Positions 33,928 through 43,205 of a DNA stretch of 64,000 nt are shown here, piece after piece. The stretch is from JAJYKC01 sp035545735 (GTDB lineage: Bacteria; Acidobacteriota; Terriglobia; Bryobacterales; Bryobacteraceae). Both the position numbers and the translations under genes were made by a program. The DNA is taken from NCBI GenBank assembly GCA_035545735.1, contig DASZXS010000027.1, positions 62,001 through 126,000 of the forward strand. The letters are read 5' to 3'. Position 1 is the stretch's first letter. Each line of letters opens with the position of its first letter. Below the pieces are notes generated by a model. That model was not told the DNA's origin and searched no databases. It saw only the letters and a program-made list of their open reading frames with translations.

Positions 33928-34946
33928 CCAGCCGCTTTTTGGATGCCTGCCGCCGCCGGCCGACGGATGTTCGCCCGGTTTGGTTCATGCGGCAGGCCGG
34001 ACGATATTTGAAGCAATACCGCGAGGTGCGCGCCCATCACAGCATCCTCGAGATCTGCAAGCGCCCCGACCTCGCCGCCGCGGTAACTCTGCAGCCGGTG
34101 GAAATTCTGGACGTCGATGCCGCGATCATATTCGCCGACCTCCTGCTGCCGGTGGAGCCGATGGGCCTGAAGCTGAAGTTCGTCGAAGGCCGCGGGCCGG
34201 TGATCGGTAATCCGGTTCGCACATCCTCCGACATCGATAGCCTCTCCATCTCTAATACCGATGATTTGGGCTATGTGAACGAGTCAATCCAGGCCGTGAC
34301 GCGCGCCTTGGCCGGCCGGGTTCCCGTTATCGGTTTTGTGGGAGCGCCGTTCACGCTCGCCAGCTACATGATTGAAGGCGGTCCGTCGAAGGACTTTCTC
34401 AAGACCAAGCAGATGATGTACGGCGACGAGACCTTGTGGCGCCGGCTGATGGGCAAGCTGGTCGATGTGCTCGGGCCATTCGCCATCTCTCAGGTCGCCG
34501 GCGGCGCGCGAGCGATCCAGGTTTTTGATAGCTGGGCCGGCGCGCTCGGTCCCGACGATTATGTCCGCTTTGTGGCGCCCTATTCGCGCGCGCTCATCGA
34601 ACGCATCCGTTCCGCGAGCGTGCCGGTGATTCACTTCGGCACGGGCGTGGCGGGCTTCTTCCGCGAGCTGCATGCCGCCGGCGGCGATGTGATGGGCGTG
34701 GACTGGCGTGTCAATATCGATCTCGCCTGGCTCGACATCAGCTACCGTTCGGCTGTTCAGGGAAACCTCGATCCTGCCGCCCTTTTTGCTCCGCTTCCGG
34801 AGTTGCGCGCCAAGATCCACGAACTGCTGAAACGCACCGGCAGCCGCCCCGGGCACATCTTCAACGTCGGGCACGGCATTCTCCCGGGCACTCCCGTCGA
34901 GAATGTGAAAGCCGCGGTTGAAATCGTCCGCGAGTTCCGGCTTTAG
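33924..34946 (+). CDS. hemE: Uroporphyrinogen decarboxylase
   Basis: Removes four carboxyls from uroporphyrinogen III to give coproporphyrinogen III. The 340-residue protein starts MTSRFLDACRRRPTDVRPVW with the signature RPVWFMRQAGRYLKQYRE, later IEGGPSKDF and QVFDSWAGALGPDDY, and ends with FNVGHGILPGTP. ATG 33924 overlaps the apbE stop and is preferred over the upstream ATG 33909 in frame. It is 6 bp from hemG. Confidence 0.96.
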   Translation: MTSRFLDACRRRPTDVRPVWFMRQAGRYLKQYREVRAHHSILEICKRPDLAAAVTLQPVEILDVDAAIIFADLLLPVEPMGLKLKFVEGRGPVIGNPVRTSSDIDSLSISNTDDLGYVNESIQAVTRALAGRVPVIGFVGAPFTLASYMIEGGPSKDFLKTKQMMYGDETLWRRLMGKLVDVLGPFAISQVAGGARAIQVFDSWAGALGPDDYVRFVAPYSRALIERIRSASVPVIHFGTGVAGFFRELHAAGGDVMGVDWRVNIDLAWLDISYRSAVQGNLDPAALFAPLPELRAKIHELLKRTGSRPGHIFNVGHGILPGTPVENVKAAVEIVREFRL

Positions 34947-34952
34947 CCGGCT

Positions 34953-36314
34953 ATGCGGGTTGCGGTCATTGGCGGCGGGATCACCGGCCTTTCCGCCGCG
35001 TATTATTTCCGCGGCGCCGGCCTTGCAGTCACCCTGATTGAAAAGGCCGCCTCACCCGGAGGGCTTCTCGAAACCACGCATCGCGACGGATGCGTCCTGG
35101 AGCGCGGGCCCGACAGTTTTCTCGCTTCCAAACCCTGGGCGGTCGATCTTGCGAAGGCGTTGGGGCTCGGCGGCGAACTGATTCCGTCGAACGATGCCGC
35201 TCGCCGCACTTTTGTCGTCCGCGGCGGACGTCTGATCCAACTGCCCGACGGCCTTCTGATGATGATTCCCACTCGTCCGCTATCTCTGGCGGCGAGCCCT
35301 CTGCTCAGTTGGAAAGCGAAAGCGCGCATGGGCTTCGAGTTCTTTCGCCGTCCAAAACAGCGCGGCGGCCAGGACCGGTCTGTCGAGCAATTTCTCCTGG
35401 AACATTTCGACCGGGAGATTCTGGACTACCTCGCCGAACCCCTGCTTGCCGGTGTTTACGGCGGCGATCCGGCAATGTTGAGCGCCGCGAGTGTTCTGCC
35501 ACGGTTCATCGAATTCGAAGAGCAATATGGCAGCCTTACCCGAGGAGCCCTCGCGGCCCGGCGCCAGGCATCCAGGTCGCCGCTGTTTCTAACGCTCAAG
35601 AATGGACTTGGATCGCTGATCTCCGCACTCGAAAATGCGCTGCGGTCCTCGGTGAATATGCGGCGGGGAAACGTGGAAGCGGTGCTGCCATCCGAAGCCG
35701 GCTTTGCGGTTCGGGTCGATGGAGAAGCGCTGAATTTTGACCGCGTCATCGTTGCCTGTCCCGCGCCGTCCGCCGCGAAAATTCTAGAAGGCGTTGGCGA
35801 GGTGAGCCGTCTGCTGGCGTCGATCCCGTATAACTCCGCGATGACGATCGCTCTCGGCTACCGCCGCGCGGAGTGCCCCGTGGCCGGATTTGGATTTCTT
35901 GTCCCGAAGCGCGAGCGGCAAAGCCTGCTTGCCTGTACCTTCGTTCACAACAAATTTCAACATCGCGCGCCGGGGGACATTGCCGTGCTCCGCTGTTTTT
36001 TGGGAGGTGACTCGCTCAACCTCTCCGATGACGAGGCTGCCGGCGCGGCGCGGCGCGACCTTGCTCGTCTTCTCCATCTGGAAGCCCAGCCTCTCTTCAC
36101 CAATATTGCGCGCCATCACGATGCGATGCCGCAGTTCACGGTGGGGCATGCCGCCAGGATTGCGCGGATTGACGCTCTTCTTGAGAACACGCCCGGGCTG
36201 TATCTCGCCGGGAACGCTTACCGGGGGATCGGCATTCCCGATTGTGTTCGGAGCGGTAAGGAAGCAGCGGAGCGGATTATCTCCGCGCGTACACCTGAAT
36301 CCCGCGGGGCGTAA
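34953..36314 (+). CDS. hemG: Oxygen-dependent protoporphyrinogen oxidase (HemY type)
   Basis: Flavoprotein that oxidises protoporphyrinogen IX or coproporphyrinogen III. The 453-residue protein has the FAD fold VAVIGGGITGLSAAYYFRGA, the ERGPDSF loop, and the C-terminal PGLYLAGNAYRGIGIPDCVR. The family also includes coproporphyrinogen oxidases of the Gram-positive-type pathway (HemY), and the sequence alone does not decide which. The 3' end overlaps the convergent unknown gene by 38 bp. Confidence 0.93.
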   Translation: MRVAVIGGGITGLSAAYYFRGAGLAVTLIEKAASPGGLLETTHRDGCVLERGPDSFLASKPWAVDLAKALGLGGELIPSNDAARRTFVVRGGRLIQLPDGLLMMIPTRPLSLAASPLLSWKAKARMGFEFFRRPKQRGGQDRSVEQFLLEHFDREILDYLAEPLLAGVYGGDPAMLSAASVLPRFIEFEEQYGSLTRGALAARRQASRSPLFLTLKNGLGSLISALENALRSSVNMRRGNVEAVLPSEAGFAVRVDGEALNFDRVIVACPAPSAAKILEGVGEVSRLLASIPYNSAMTIALGYRRAECPVAGFGFLVPKRERQSLLACTFVHNKFQHRAPGDIAVLRCFLGGDSLNLSDDEAAGAARRDLARLLHLEAQPLFTNIARHHDAMPQFTVGHAARIARIDALLENTPGLYLAGNAYRGIGIPDCVRSGKEAAERIISARTPESRGA

Positions 36315-36840
36315 CGCCGACGTGATCCAGCCCGTGCCGTAGCGTGAAGGGGCGGTTGATTTTGGCTTCCGGAAACACCGGGAGAAAAAAGGTCTGAATC
36401 AGTGTGTCGAGTGGAGCGCCGCTGACCGAGATGCCGGAAACTTCCACGCGATCCACATACACGGTCGCCTTTCCGTTTGCCGATTGGATATGAGCAGTTA
36501 CTTTCACCGGCCGCTCTCCCTCAATCAGCCTTGCCAGAATCCAGTTCGTTTCGATCCCCGCCGCGTGACGCAGCTTGAGAAAGTCGATTAAAGCGGACGC
36601 GGCCGCGGTTCCCGAGCCTAACTCCAGGTTCGGTTGCCTGACACCCTCCGGAGCAAAATGCGGAATGCGGCTTCTGGCGTAAGCGTTCAGCTCCTGAACG
36701 GAAATTTCCATCACAGCGCCGTCGCGAAGCCGGCCATTGGCGATGTACGCGAGCTTTCTAGCCGCATGTTCGCTATCTGTTCGCCAGGATGCCGATCCAG
36801 CAAGCAATAGCAGCGCGATGCGCACGCACCCCACGGCCAT
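36277..36840 (-). CDS. Exported protein of unknown function
   Basis: From ATG 36840 the 187-residue protein has a signal peptide (MAVGCVRIALLLLAGSAS) and a body with LxxFLKLRHAAG and GERPVKVTAHIQSANGKATV strands that suggest a beta-rich exported domain. No family recognised. A longer open frame to 37047 is read-through of the divergent SYLF gene region. Convergent overlap with hemG. Confidence 0.55.
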   Translation of the reverse strand: MAVGCVRIALLLLAGSASWRTDSEHAARKLAYIANGRLRDGAVMEISVQELNAYARSRIPHFAPEGVRQPNLELGSGTAAASALIDFLKLRHAAGIETNWILARLIEGERPVKVTAHIQSANGKATVYVDRVEVSGISVSGAPLDTLIQTFFLPVFPEAKINRPFTLRHGLDHVGVTPRGIQVYARR

Positions 36841-36895
36841 AAATTCTATGATAGAGGATGGCTGGTTGCGCAGTCTCAAAAGAGAGGAAAAACGC

Positions 36896-37573
36896 TTGAA
36901 AACAAAAATTATTATTTCACTAGCTCTGTTCGGAAGCCTGATGTTCGCCGCGAACGACGTTCCGAAGCGCTTGTCGGAGGCCACTACAGTGATCACGGAA
37001 GTGATGGGCACTCCCGACAAAGGGATTCCGCAGGATCTGCTCAACAAGGCGGCCTGCGTTGCCGTGGTTCCCGGGGTTAAGAAAGGCGCCTTTATTGTCG
37101 GCGCAAAGTATGGCCGCGGGTTTGTCTCCTGCCGGAACGCGAACGGAATCGGCTGGTCCGCGCCATCCGGCGTGCGCGTGGAAGGGGGAAGCTTTGGCTT
37201 TCAGATCGGAGGGTCGGAGACCGATGTGGTCATGCTCATCATGAATAAGAGCGGCCAGGAAAAACTGCTTAAGAGTAAATTCACCCTCGGCGGGGATGCC
37301 TCGGTTGCGGCAGGCCCGGTGGGGCGCACCACTTCGGCGGAAACCGACGCGTTGATGCGGGCGGAGATTCTAAGCTGGTCGCGCTCGCGTGGAGTCTTCG
37401 CCGGCATTGCTCTGAACGGCGCTACGCTTCGCCCGGACGACGATACCGATGCGGCGCTCTATGGCAGCGGCGCAACGCCGAAGTCCATTCTTTTCGGAAA
37501 CACCAAGGTCCCGGCATCGGCCCGGCGCCTGATCCATCAATTGAACAAATACTCCAGCCGTCAGACCAGCTGA
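36896..37573 (+). CDS. SYLF-domain exported lipid-binding protein
   Basis: From TTG 36896, with AGAGAGG nine bases upstream, the 225-residue protein has a signal peptide (KTKIIISLALFGSLMFAA) and a SYLF/Ysc84-type domain: RLSEATTVITEVM, CVAVVPGVKKGAFIVGAKYG RG-type segment, GGSFGFQIGGSETDVVMLIM and GVFAGIALNGATLRPDDD. SYLF proteins bind phosphoinositides in eukaryotes; their bacterial role is poorly known, with exported forms linked to the envelope. It ends at a strong terminator. Confidence 0.88.
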   Translation: MKTKIIISLALFGSLMFAANDVPKRLSEATTVITEVMGTPDKGIPQDLLNKAACVAVVPGVKKGAFIVGAKYGRGFVSCRNANGIGWSAPSGVRVEGGSFGFQIGGSETDVVMLIMNKSGQEKLLKSKFTLGGDASVAAGPVGRTTSAETDALMRAEILSWSRSRGVFAGIALNGATLRPDDDTDAALYGSGATPKSILFGNTKVPASARRLIHQLNKYSSRQTS

Positions 37574-37600
37574 AACAGGCCAAGCGTATTTTGAGAGAGA

Positions 37601-37629
37601 GCCGCGCCGTAGCATGCGCGGCTTTTTTT
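37601..37629 (+). terminator. Rho-independent terminator after the SYLF gene
   Basis: GCCGCGC (37601-37607) pairs perfectly with GCGCGGC (37616-37622) around an 8-base loop, followed by seven T. Confidence 0.9.
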
Positions 37630-37639
37630 GAACCGTTAA

Positions 37640-37651
37640 CTTGACATCAAG
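37640..37651 (+). promoter_or_regulatory. Palindromic candidate MarR operator
   Basis: CTTGA-CA-TCAAG is a perfect inverted repeat about 30 bases before the MarR gene. It includes TTGACA, a perfect -35 hexamer, but no good -10 lies at the right distance. A MarR-type dimer bound here would control marR-mbfA. Confidence 0.45.
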
Positions 37652-37679
37652 AATCTCTATTTGGGGAGGACCGCTTCCC

Positions 37680-38186
37680 ATGGCAAACATCTCGGGAGTT
37701 CATCTGTGGCTGATCCTGATGAAGTCTCACCATTCTCTCGAAAAGTACGCTCTGCACAGCATTTCCGGCACCGGACTTTGCTTTTCCGATTTTGCGATCC
37801 TCGAAATTTTATTGCACAAAGGACCTCTGCCGGTAAATGTGCTGGGCGCGCGGATTGCCCTCACCAGCGGCTCGGCGACCACAGCCGCCGACCGTCTTGA
37901 ATCGCGCGGTCTGGTGCGCCGCGAGGCTGACCCGAACGACCGGCGCGCTCGGATCGTGCATTTGACCCCGGCGGGGAAGTCGCTGATTGAGCAACTGTTC
38001 GCTCGCCACCAGGCAGACATGGAACGCGCCGTTTCGGTGCTTGGCATGGACGAGCGCGAGGATCTGATCCGGCTCCTGAAGAAGCTCGGGCGGGCATCCG
38101 AAACCCTGCAATCCACGGCGGGAACGGGTACGATAAGCAAGTCTCCGGACACCCGGCATGGCAAAGAAATTCAAGGATCTCACTGA
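37680..38186 (+). CDS. MarR-family regulator
   Basis: The 168-residue protein from ATG 37680 (AGGA 12 bases upstream) is a winged-helix MarR regulator: FAILEILLHKGPLPVNVLGA, the recognition helix segment SGSATTAADRLESRGLVRRE, the wing DPNDRRARIVHLTPAGK and a C-terminal dimer helix. Its 3' end overlaps mbfA by 29 bp, so it probably controls the iron exporter. In Alphaproteobacteria mbfA is controlled by Irr; a MarR regulator here would be a different arrangement. An upstream TTG 37641 falls within the palindrome. Confidence 0.85.
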   Translation: MANISGVHLWLILMKSHHSLEKYALHSISGTGLCFSDFAILEILLHKGPLPVNVLGARIALTSGSATTAADRLESRGLVRREADPNDRRARIVHLTPAGKSLIEQLFARHQADMERAVSVLGMDEREDLIRLLKKLGRASETLQSTAGTGTISKSPDTRHGKEIQGSH

Positions 38187-39117
38187 GCGCGAAATTCTGG
38201 CCCTGGCCATCACGCTCGAAGAAGAGGACGCGCGCATTTATGGCGACTTCGCGGATGGGCTTCGTGAGGACTTCCCGGTCACGGCAGAGATTTTTCTCCA
38301 GATGCAGGCGGAAGAATCACAGCACCGCGCCAGTCTTTTCGAAGCCTACCGGCAACGCTTTGGCGATCACATCCCGCTCATTCGCCGGCAGGATGTGCAA
38401 GGGTTCATCGACCGTAAGCCGGTCTGGCTGACGCGCCCGCTTTCGGTCGCGGCCGCGCGCAGGCAGGTGGAGGTGATGGAACTGGAAACGCGCCGCTTCT
38501 ATGAGAAGGCGACCCGGCACGTCACCGATGCTTCCACCCGCAAGTTGCTGGGCGACCTCGCCATCGCCGAACAGCAGCATTATCACACTGCCGGAACACT
38601 GGAAGAGAAGCATCTCACCCCACAGGTGCGCCAACAGGAGGACGCGTCCTCGCGCCGCCTTTTTCTTCTGCAAATTGTGCAGCCAGGCCTCGCGGGGTTG
38701 ATGGACGGCTCGGTATCGACCCTTGCCCCGGTATTTGCCGCGGCGTTTGCGACCAAGGACACATGGGACGCTTTCCTGGTTGGCCTGGCGGCCTCCATCG
38801 GCGCGGGAATCTCCATGGGGTTCGCCGAGGCGCTGTCGGACGATGGTTCGCTCACAGGGCGAGGCCGCCCCCTGATTCGCGGCGGGGTCTGTGGACTCAT
38901 GACGGCCATGGGTGGCATCGGCCACACACTGCCGTATCTAATCGAGGACTTCCGCACCGCCACCATGGTCGCCATTGCCGTGGTTGCGGTCGAACTGGGA
39001 GCCATCAGCTATATCCGGCACCGGTATATGGCCACGCCGTTCTTCAGCGCCGCGCTGCAGGTGGTGATCGGCGGCGCCTTGGTGTTCATTACCGGCATCC
39101 TCATCGGTAGTTCGTGA
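38158..39117 (+). CDS. mbfA: Membrane-bound ferritin-like iron exporter
   Basis: The 319-residue protein is a ferritin-like/VIT1 fusion (MbfA type). Residues 1-~155 form a rubrerythrin-like four-helix bundle with ExxH motifs AEESQH and AEQQHY. Residues ~165-319 are a CCC1/VIT1-like membrane domain (GLAGLMDGSVSTLAPVFAAA; GAGISMGFAEALSDDG). MbfA oxidises Fe(II) in the bundle and exports iron, giving H2O2 resistance. Start ATG 38158 overlaps the MarR gene. Confidence 0.92.
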   Translation: MAKKFKDLTEREILALAITLEEEDARIYGDFADGLREDFPVTAEIFLQMQAEESQHRASLFEAYRQRFGDHIPLIRRQDVQGFIDRKPVWLTRPLSVAAARRQVEVMELETRRFYEKATRHVTDASTRKLLGDLAIAEQQHYHTAGTLEEKHLTPQVRQQEDASSRRLFLLQIVQPGLAGLMDGSVSTLAPVFAAAFATKDTWDAFLVGLAASIGAGISMGFAEALSDDGSLTGRGRPLIRGGVCGLMTAMGGIGHTLPYLIEDFRTATMVAIAVVAVELGAISYIRHRYMATPFFSAALQVVIGGALVFITGILIGSS

Positions 39118-40289
39118 ATACGATGAAGACGCGAGCCATAACTATGCCTGGTGCATGCGCCTCCAGGAAAGGGACCTTATTAATCTTCTCGCTCTGGGCG
39201 GCGAGTCTACCCGCGGCGGCTGCCCATTTCACCGCCCACACGATCGCCACGGACCTGAAGGGCGGTTACCAGGTGGTGACGGCGGACTTGAACCAGGATG
39301 GCAGGCCCGATTTAATTGCCCTCGCGAGCGGCATGGATGAGCTCGTCTGGTATGAAAACCCCGGCTGGCAGCGCCACGTCATCGTACGCGGTATGCACGG
39401 TATGATCAACTGCGCCGCCTTCGATATCGATGGCGATGGCACACCGGAGATCGTCCTGGCGAGCGGCTTTGGCGGTCCCGGCGGAAAGCCTTCGGAAGGG
39501 AACCTGATTCTGCTCCACCACGACGGCGACCCGCGCGGTCTTTGGACCGAACGTGAGATCGACCGCCTGCCCATGTCTCACCGGCTCCGCTGGGCCAACC
39601 TGGGCGGCGAAAGCGGACACGTCCTCATCGACGCACCGCTCACCGCCGCCGGAGCGCAGCCTCCCCACTTTCCTGGCCGTGTTCCCATCACTCTCTACCA
39701 TCCGGGGAGCTGGCTGCGGCAGCTTGTAACGGATGCGGATCCCGGATTGATTCACGGCTTGCTGGTCTTTGACTGGAATGGAGACGGGCGCGATGAACTT
39801 CTGACGGCCGGGTTTGACGGCATTCATTTGCTGCGCCTGGGCGAAAGCGGGCATTGGAGCCGCGAACGCCTGACGGCCGACCCATCCAGCGACATCGCGG
39901 TGGGCCATCTCGGCACGCGCCGCTTTCTGTGCGCCATTCAACCCTGGCACGGCAATACGGTCGCGGTATACCGGCGGGATCAGAACGAATGGCGGAGACA
40001 GGTAATCGACGACTCACTGGTGGACGCACATACCATTCTCACCGCCGACTTCGACGGGAACGGGCGCGAATCCATCGTCGCCGGCTTTCGCGGAGGGAAG
40101 CGCAGCGTATATTTGTACTCCGCCGGCGATCCCTCCGGTGAAAAATGGCAGCGCACGATCCTCGACGATGGAGACATGTCCGCCGCGGCGTGCGCGGCCG
40201 CCGACATCGACCAAGACGGGCGGATCGACGTGGTCTGCATCGGGACGGCGACCCAAAATCTCAAGTGGTATCGAAATACTTCCCAGTGA
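39114..40289 (+). CDS. Exported FG-GAP/VCBS repeat protein
   Basis: The 391-residue protein has a signal peptide (LLIFSLWAASLPAAAAH) and at least four calcium-binding DxDxDG-type loops of a beta-propeller: DLNQDGRPDLI, DIDGDGTPEIV, DWNGDGRDELL, DFDGNGRESIV and DIDQDGRIDVV. Such exported propellers are common and their partners unknown. GTG 39114 overlaps the mbfA stop; ATG 39123 is the alternative. No enzymatic motif seen. Confidence 0.85.
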   Translation: MNTMKTRAITMPGACASRKGTLLIFSLWAASLPAAAAHFTAHTIATDLKGGYQVVTADLNQDGRPDLIALASGMDELVWYENPGWQRHVIVRGMHGMINCAAFDIDGDGTPEIVLASGFGGPGGKPSEGNLILLHHDGDPRGLWTEREIDRLPMSHRLRWANLGGESGHVLIDAPLTAAGAQPPHFPGRVPITLYHPGSWLRQLVTDADPGLIHGLLVFDWNGDGRDELLTAGFDGIHLLRLGESGHWSRERLTADPSSDIAVGHLGTRRFLCAIQPWHGNTVAVYRRDQNEWRRQVIDDSLVDAHTILTADFDGNGRESIVAGFRGGKRSVYLYSAGDPSGEKWQRTILDDGDMSAAACAAADIDQDGRIDVVCIGTATQNLKWYRNTSQ

Positions 40290-40308
40290 CGGGCCCGCCC
40301 CGCCCGCG

Positions 40309-41967
40309 TTACTCGTGGATCACCGGCTCGGGAATAGCCGCTCCGTCGGCGCGCGGATCGGATGCGGCGTAGTTGGTCTTCGTTCGGGAGTTATGTAGAA
40401 TCGCCTGACCGCGTCCCATTTCCTGTGTGTACTTTTTCCGGATGCGGATTTGATGGCCGCGCTCGGAGAGCTGCTGCAGAGTCGAAAGAGGCACGCGAGA
40501 CTCGATTGAAACATCGCAGCCCTTGGCGCTGGTTTTGGTGAACCGCGGTTCCTCCAGCGCCGCCTGTACGTTCATGCCGTAATCTGCCATGTTCGAAATA
40601 AATTGGGCGTGTGCGAGCGGCTGGTTCGGGCCGCCCATGATGCCGAAGCCGGCATGCTGGTCGCCCTTTTCGGCGAAAGCCGGAATGATCGTGTGAAAGG
40701 GGCGCTTCCCGCCGGCCAGGACGTTCGGATGCTTCGCTTCGAGCGTGAATCCGGCGCCGCGATTTTGCAGCACGATTCCATCCACGACAATCCCCGAGCC
40801 GAAAAGCGCCGAGATGCTTTGAATCCAACTTGCTATGTTGCCCTCGCGATCCACTACCGTGAGATACGTCGTGTCGCCAAACAAGGGGACTCCGGGCGGA
40901 ACGTCGCAATTGGCTTTTTTGGGGTCAATCAGCTCCGCGCGGCGCCGCGCGTAGTCCTTGGAAATGAGTTTCCTGGTGGGGACGTCGGTAAAACGGGGAT
41001 CGGCATCGTAGCGCTTCAGGTCGGAGTAGGCCAGTTTCATCGCCTCAATGCGCTCGTGCATTTCATCCGCGCTCAGCGGACCTTCCGGCGAAGCCGGCAC
41101 GGTTTCCATGATGTTGAGCATCTCCAGCGCGGCCATTCCCTGTACGTTGGGCGGCAGCTCGTAGACATGCCAGCCGCGGTACTCGGTGGAGATCGGCGTC
41201 ACCCACTCCGGAGAAAACGAAGCCAGGTCCTCGGCGGTCATGGTGCCGCCCAAATCGCGGGACGTTTTGAGAATCGCTTTTGCGATCTCGCCCTTATAGA
41301 AGGCGTCCGGACCCTGATCCGCGATGAGCCGCAGTGAACGGCCTAGATCCGGATTGCGAAAGATATCGCCGGTCCGAGGGGCGCGGCCGTCCGGTAGGAA
41401 CACTCTCGCCGTTTCGGCATGCGATTCGAGCTTCGCTCTGGCTGTCTCTCCGTCCCAAGCCTCGGCGATTCCCTCGGCTACGGGGAAACCCTCGTTCGCA
41501 TAAGCGATCGCGGAATCAAACAACTCCTTCCAGGGCAGTTTCCCGAAACGCTTGTGCATTTCCGCCCACCCGCGCACCGCTCCCGGAACGGTAACGCTAT
41601 GGATGCCGGCGGAAGGCATTTTCGTGATGCCCAGCTTGGCGAGAAACTCCCGGGTGAGTGCGCGCGGCGCCGGTCCGGAAGAATTGAGCCCCGTCAGCTT
41701 GCCGGTCTTCGCGTCCCAATAGAGCACGAAGAGGTCGCCTCCGATGCCATCCATCATGGGCTCGGTGACGCCGAGAACGGCGTTGGCTGCGATTGCCGCA
41801 TCCACGGCGGAGCCTCCCCGCGCAAGAATGCGCGCACCCGCCTGCGACGCAAGCACCTGGCTGGTCGCGACGATGCCCTGCCGCGAGATCACCATGGATC
41901 TTCCGTAATCCCGCCCATCGCCGTAGGCGGCCAGCGCGAGCGCCGCGATCAGAGCAATATGACCCAT
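40309..41967 (-). CDS. ggt: Gamma-glutamyltransferase
   Basis: Periplasmic enzyme that splits gamma-glutamyl bonds of glutathione and related peptides. The 552-residue proenzyme has a signal peptide (MGHIALIAALALAAYGD), ASQAGARILARGGSAVDAAI, DGIGGDLFVLYWD and the catalytic region GDTTYLTVVDREGNI, whose first Thr becomes the nucleophile after autoprocessing. It lies 3 bp from the AlkZ-like gene and converges with the FG-GAP gene. Confidence 0.94.
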   Translation of the reverse strand: MGHIALIAALALAAYGDGRDYGRSMVISRQGIVATSQVLASQAGARILARGGSAVDAAIAANAVLGVTEPMMDGIGGDLFVLYWDAKTGKLTGLNSSGPAPRALTREFLAKLGITKMPSAGIHSVTVPGAVRGWAEMHKRFGKLPWKELFDSAIAYANEGFPVAEGIAEAWDGETARAKLESHAETARVFLPDGRAPRTGDIFRNPDLGRSLRLIADQGPDAFYKGEIAKAILKTSRDLGGTMTAEDLASFSPEWVTPISTEYRGWHVYELPPNVQGMAALEMLNIMETVPASPEGPLSADEMHERIEAMKLAYSDLKRYDADPRFTDVPTRKLISKDYARRRAELIDPKKANCDVPPGVPLFGDTTYLTVVDREGNIASWIQSISALFGSGIVVDGIVLQNRGAGFTLEAKHPNVLAGGKRPFHTIIPAFAEKGDQHAGFGIMGGPNQPLAHAQFISNMADYGMNVQAALEEPRFTKTSAKGCDVSIESRVPLSTLQQLSERGHQIRIRKKYTQEMGRGQAILHNSRTKTNYAASDPRADGAAIPEPVIHE

Positions 41968-41970
41968 CGT

Positions 41971-43131
41971 TTAATATCCCTTTCTCAGTTTTGCGATTCG
42001 GACTGCGCGGCTCTTCGGATTGTCCATGCTGTATGCGCGAGCGTCGCCCAGCTCGCGCTGGATGAACTCCTCGGTGCGCCTGACGGCGGCTTCCAGCGCT
42101 TTGTCTTTTTTGACCCAGACCGCCCAAACCACGGCTTTAGCCCCCGGATCGTATTCCCACGATCCAATCCAACGCCCACGGTCCAGAATGGGATGGCTCT
42201 CCCAATCCTTCAATCCCTTCTCTCCCGAAGCACGGTGCTGGTCCTCCTCCCCCAAAAGGCTCGCGAGGTTGCGGCGGAAAAGGCCGAGTCCATCCAGACT
42301 GGTGAGCAGCGCATATTGCGGCTCACCGGGCGGCTCAAAATCCGCGAGCGCGCCGCGGTCCTCCGCGGACATCCTGGATTCCCCGCCGGTCGCAATCGGG
42401 ATCAGCTTCAGGGCATCCATCGCCGCTCGGGCGGCTTTTGCCCCGAGTCCGGAGAAATCCTGAAACTCCTGGCATGTGGCGGGCCCGGCCCAATGGAAAT
42501 AACGCCGCGCGAGCTCCACGTTTACCTCCTCCGGAGTGAGCGAGAAGCCTTTCAGGGGATGCGGGCGCCACAACGAATATCGATATCGCTGCTGATCGAG
42601 GCGTCCGTTCACGGGCGTCCGGCGAATTTCGCCCTCCGCCTGCAGCCGGCCCAGGGCCGCGGGCAGAGTGGTGGAGAGTCCCTTCTTTTTTCCTTCTTCC
42701 CCGAGGTTGCGAACCAGACCGCCGGTGGCTTCTCGCAATTCCGCCGGATCGAGCGGACCTTTGCCGAGAACATCCAATATGCCGGCGCGCAGCTTTTCCA
42801 GCTCCGCTTCCGCGACGCCCAGCCTCACCGCCAGTTTTTCTTCCCCATTCGCAAAGCTGGCGCCCGCTCGCAGTCCTAGAGCGAAGTCTCGCGAAGGCAG
42901 TACATAGGTGCAGTTCCGGGCGGACGGCAGTTCGTGGATTTCCAGGTTCTTCACCGCGGCGTCCGCGGCCGCACGGCCGATCCCGGCGCGCGAGAAGAGA
43001 GTGACGTAGGGCCCAACGCCCCCGAGAGAGCGCGTCCAGCCGGTATCTTCGAGCACCTTTGCCGCGGCGGCTCCGGACAGCCGCCCATCCAGACCTTGCC
43101 GGTGCCACCACCAGGCTCTCAGCTTTGTCAT
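41971..43131 (-). CDS. AlkZ/YcaQ-like winged-helix protein
   Basis: The 386-residue protein from ATG 43131 matches the HTH_42 family (winged helix, AlkZ-like), whose members are DNA glycosylases for cross-links and alkylated bases. Features are WWWHRQGLDGRLSGAAAAKVL, LEIHELPSARNCTYVLPSRD and the C-terminal VWVKKDKALEAAVRRTEEFI. I could not place the catalytic Gln motif with confidence, so activity is unproven. An ATG at 43179 would add 16 residues. It is followed by ggt at 3 bp. Confidence 0.8.
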   Translation of the reverse strand: MTKLRAWWWHRQGLDGRLSGAAAAKVLEDTGWTRSLGGVGPYVTLFSRAGIGRAAADAAVKNLEIHELPSARNCTYVLPSRDFALGLRAGASFANGEEKLAVRLGVAEAELEKLRAGILDVLGKGPLDPAELREATGGLVRNLGEEGKKKGLSTTLPAALGRLQAEGEIRRTPVNGRLDQQRYRYSLWRPHPLKGFSLTPEEVNVELARRYFHWAGPATCQEFQDFSGLGAKAARAAMDALKLIPIATGGESRMSAEDRGALADFEPPGEPQYALLTSLDGLGLFRRNLASLLGEEDQHRASGEKGLKDWESHPILDRGRWIGSWEYDPGAKAVVWAVWVKKDKALEAAVRRTEEFIQRELGDARAYSMDNPKSRAVRIAKLRKGY

Positions 43132-43205
43132 CGGCTGCTTTTTACCGGGCGCGTGCGCTGGCATGTTATGGGCGTTCAACGGCTACAATTATAATTACGC
43201 CTTCA

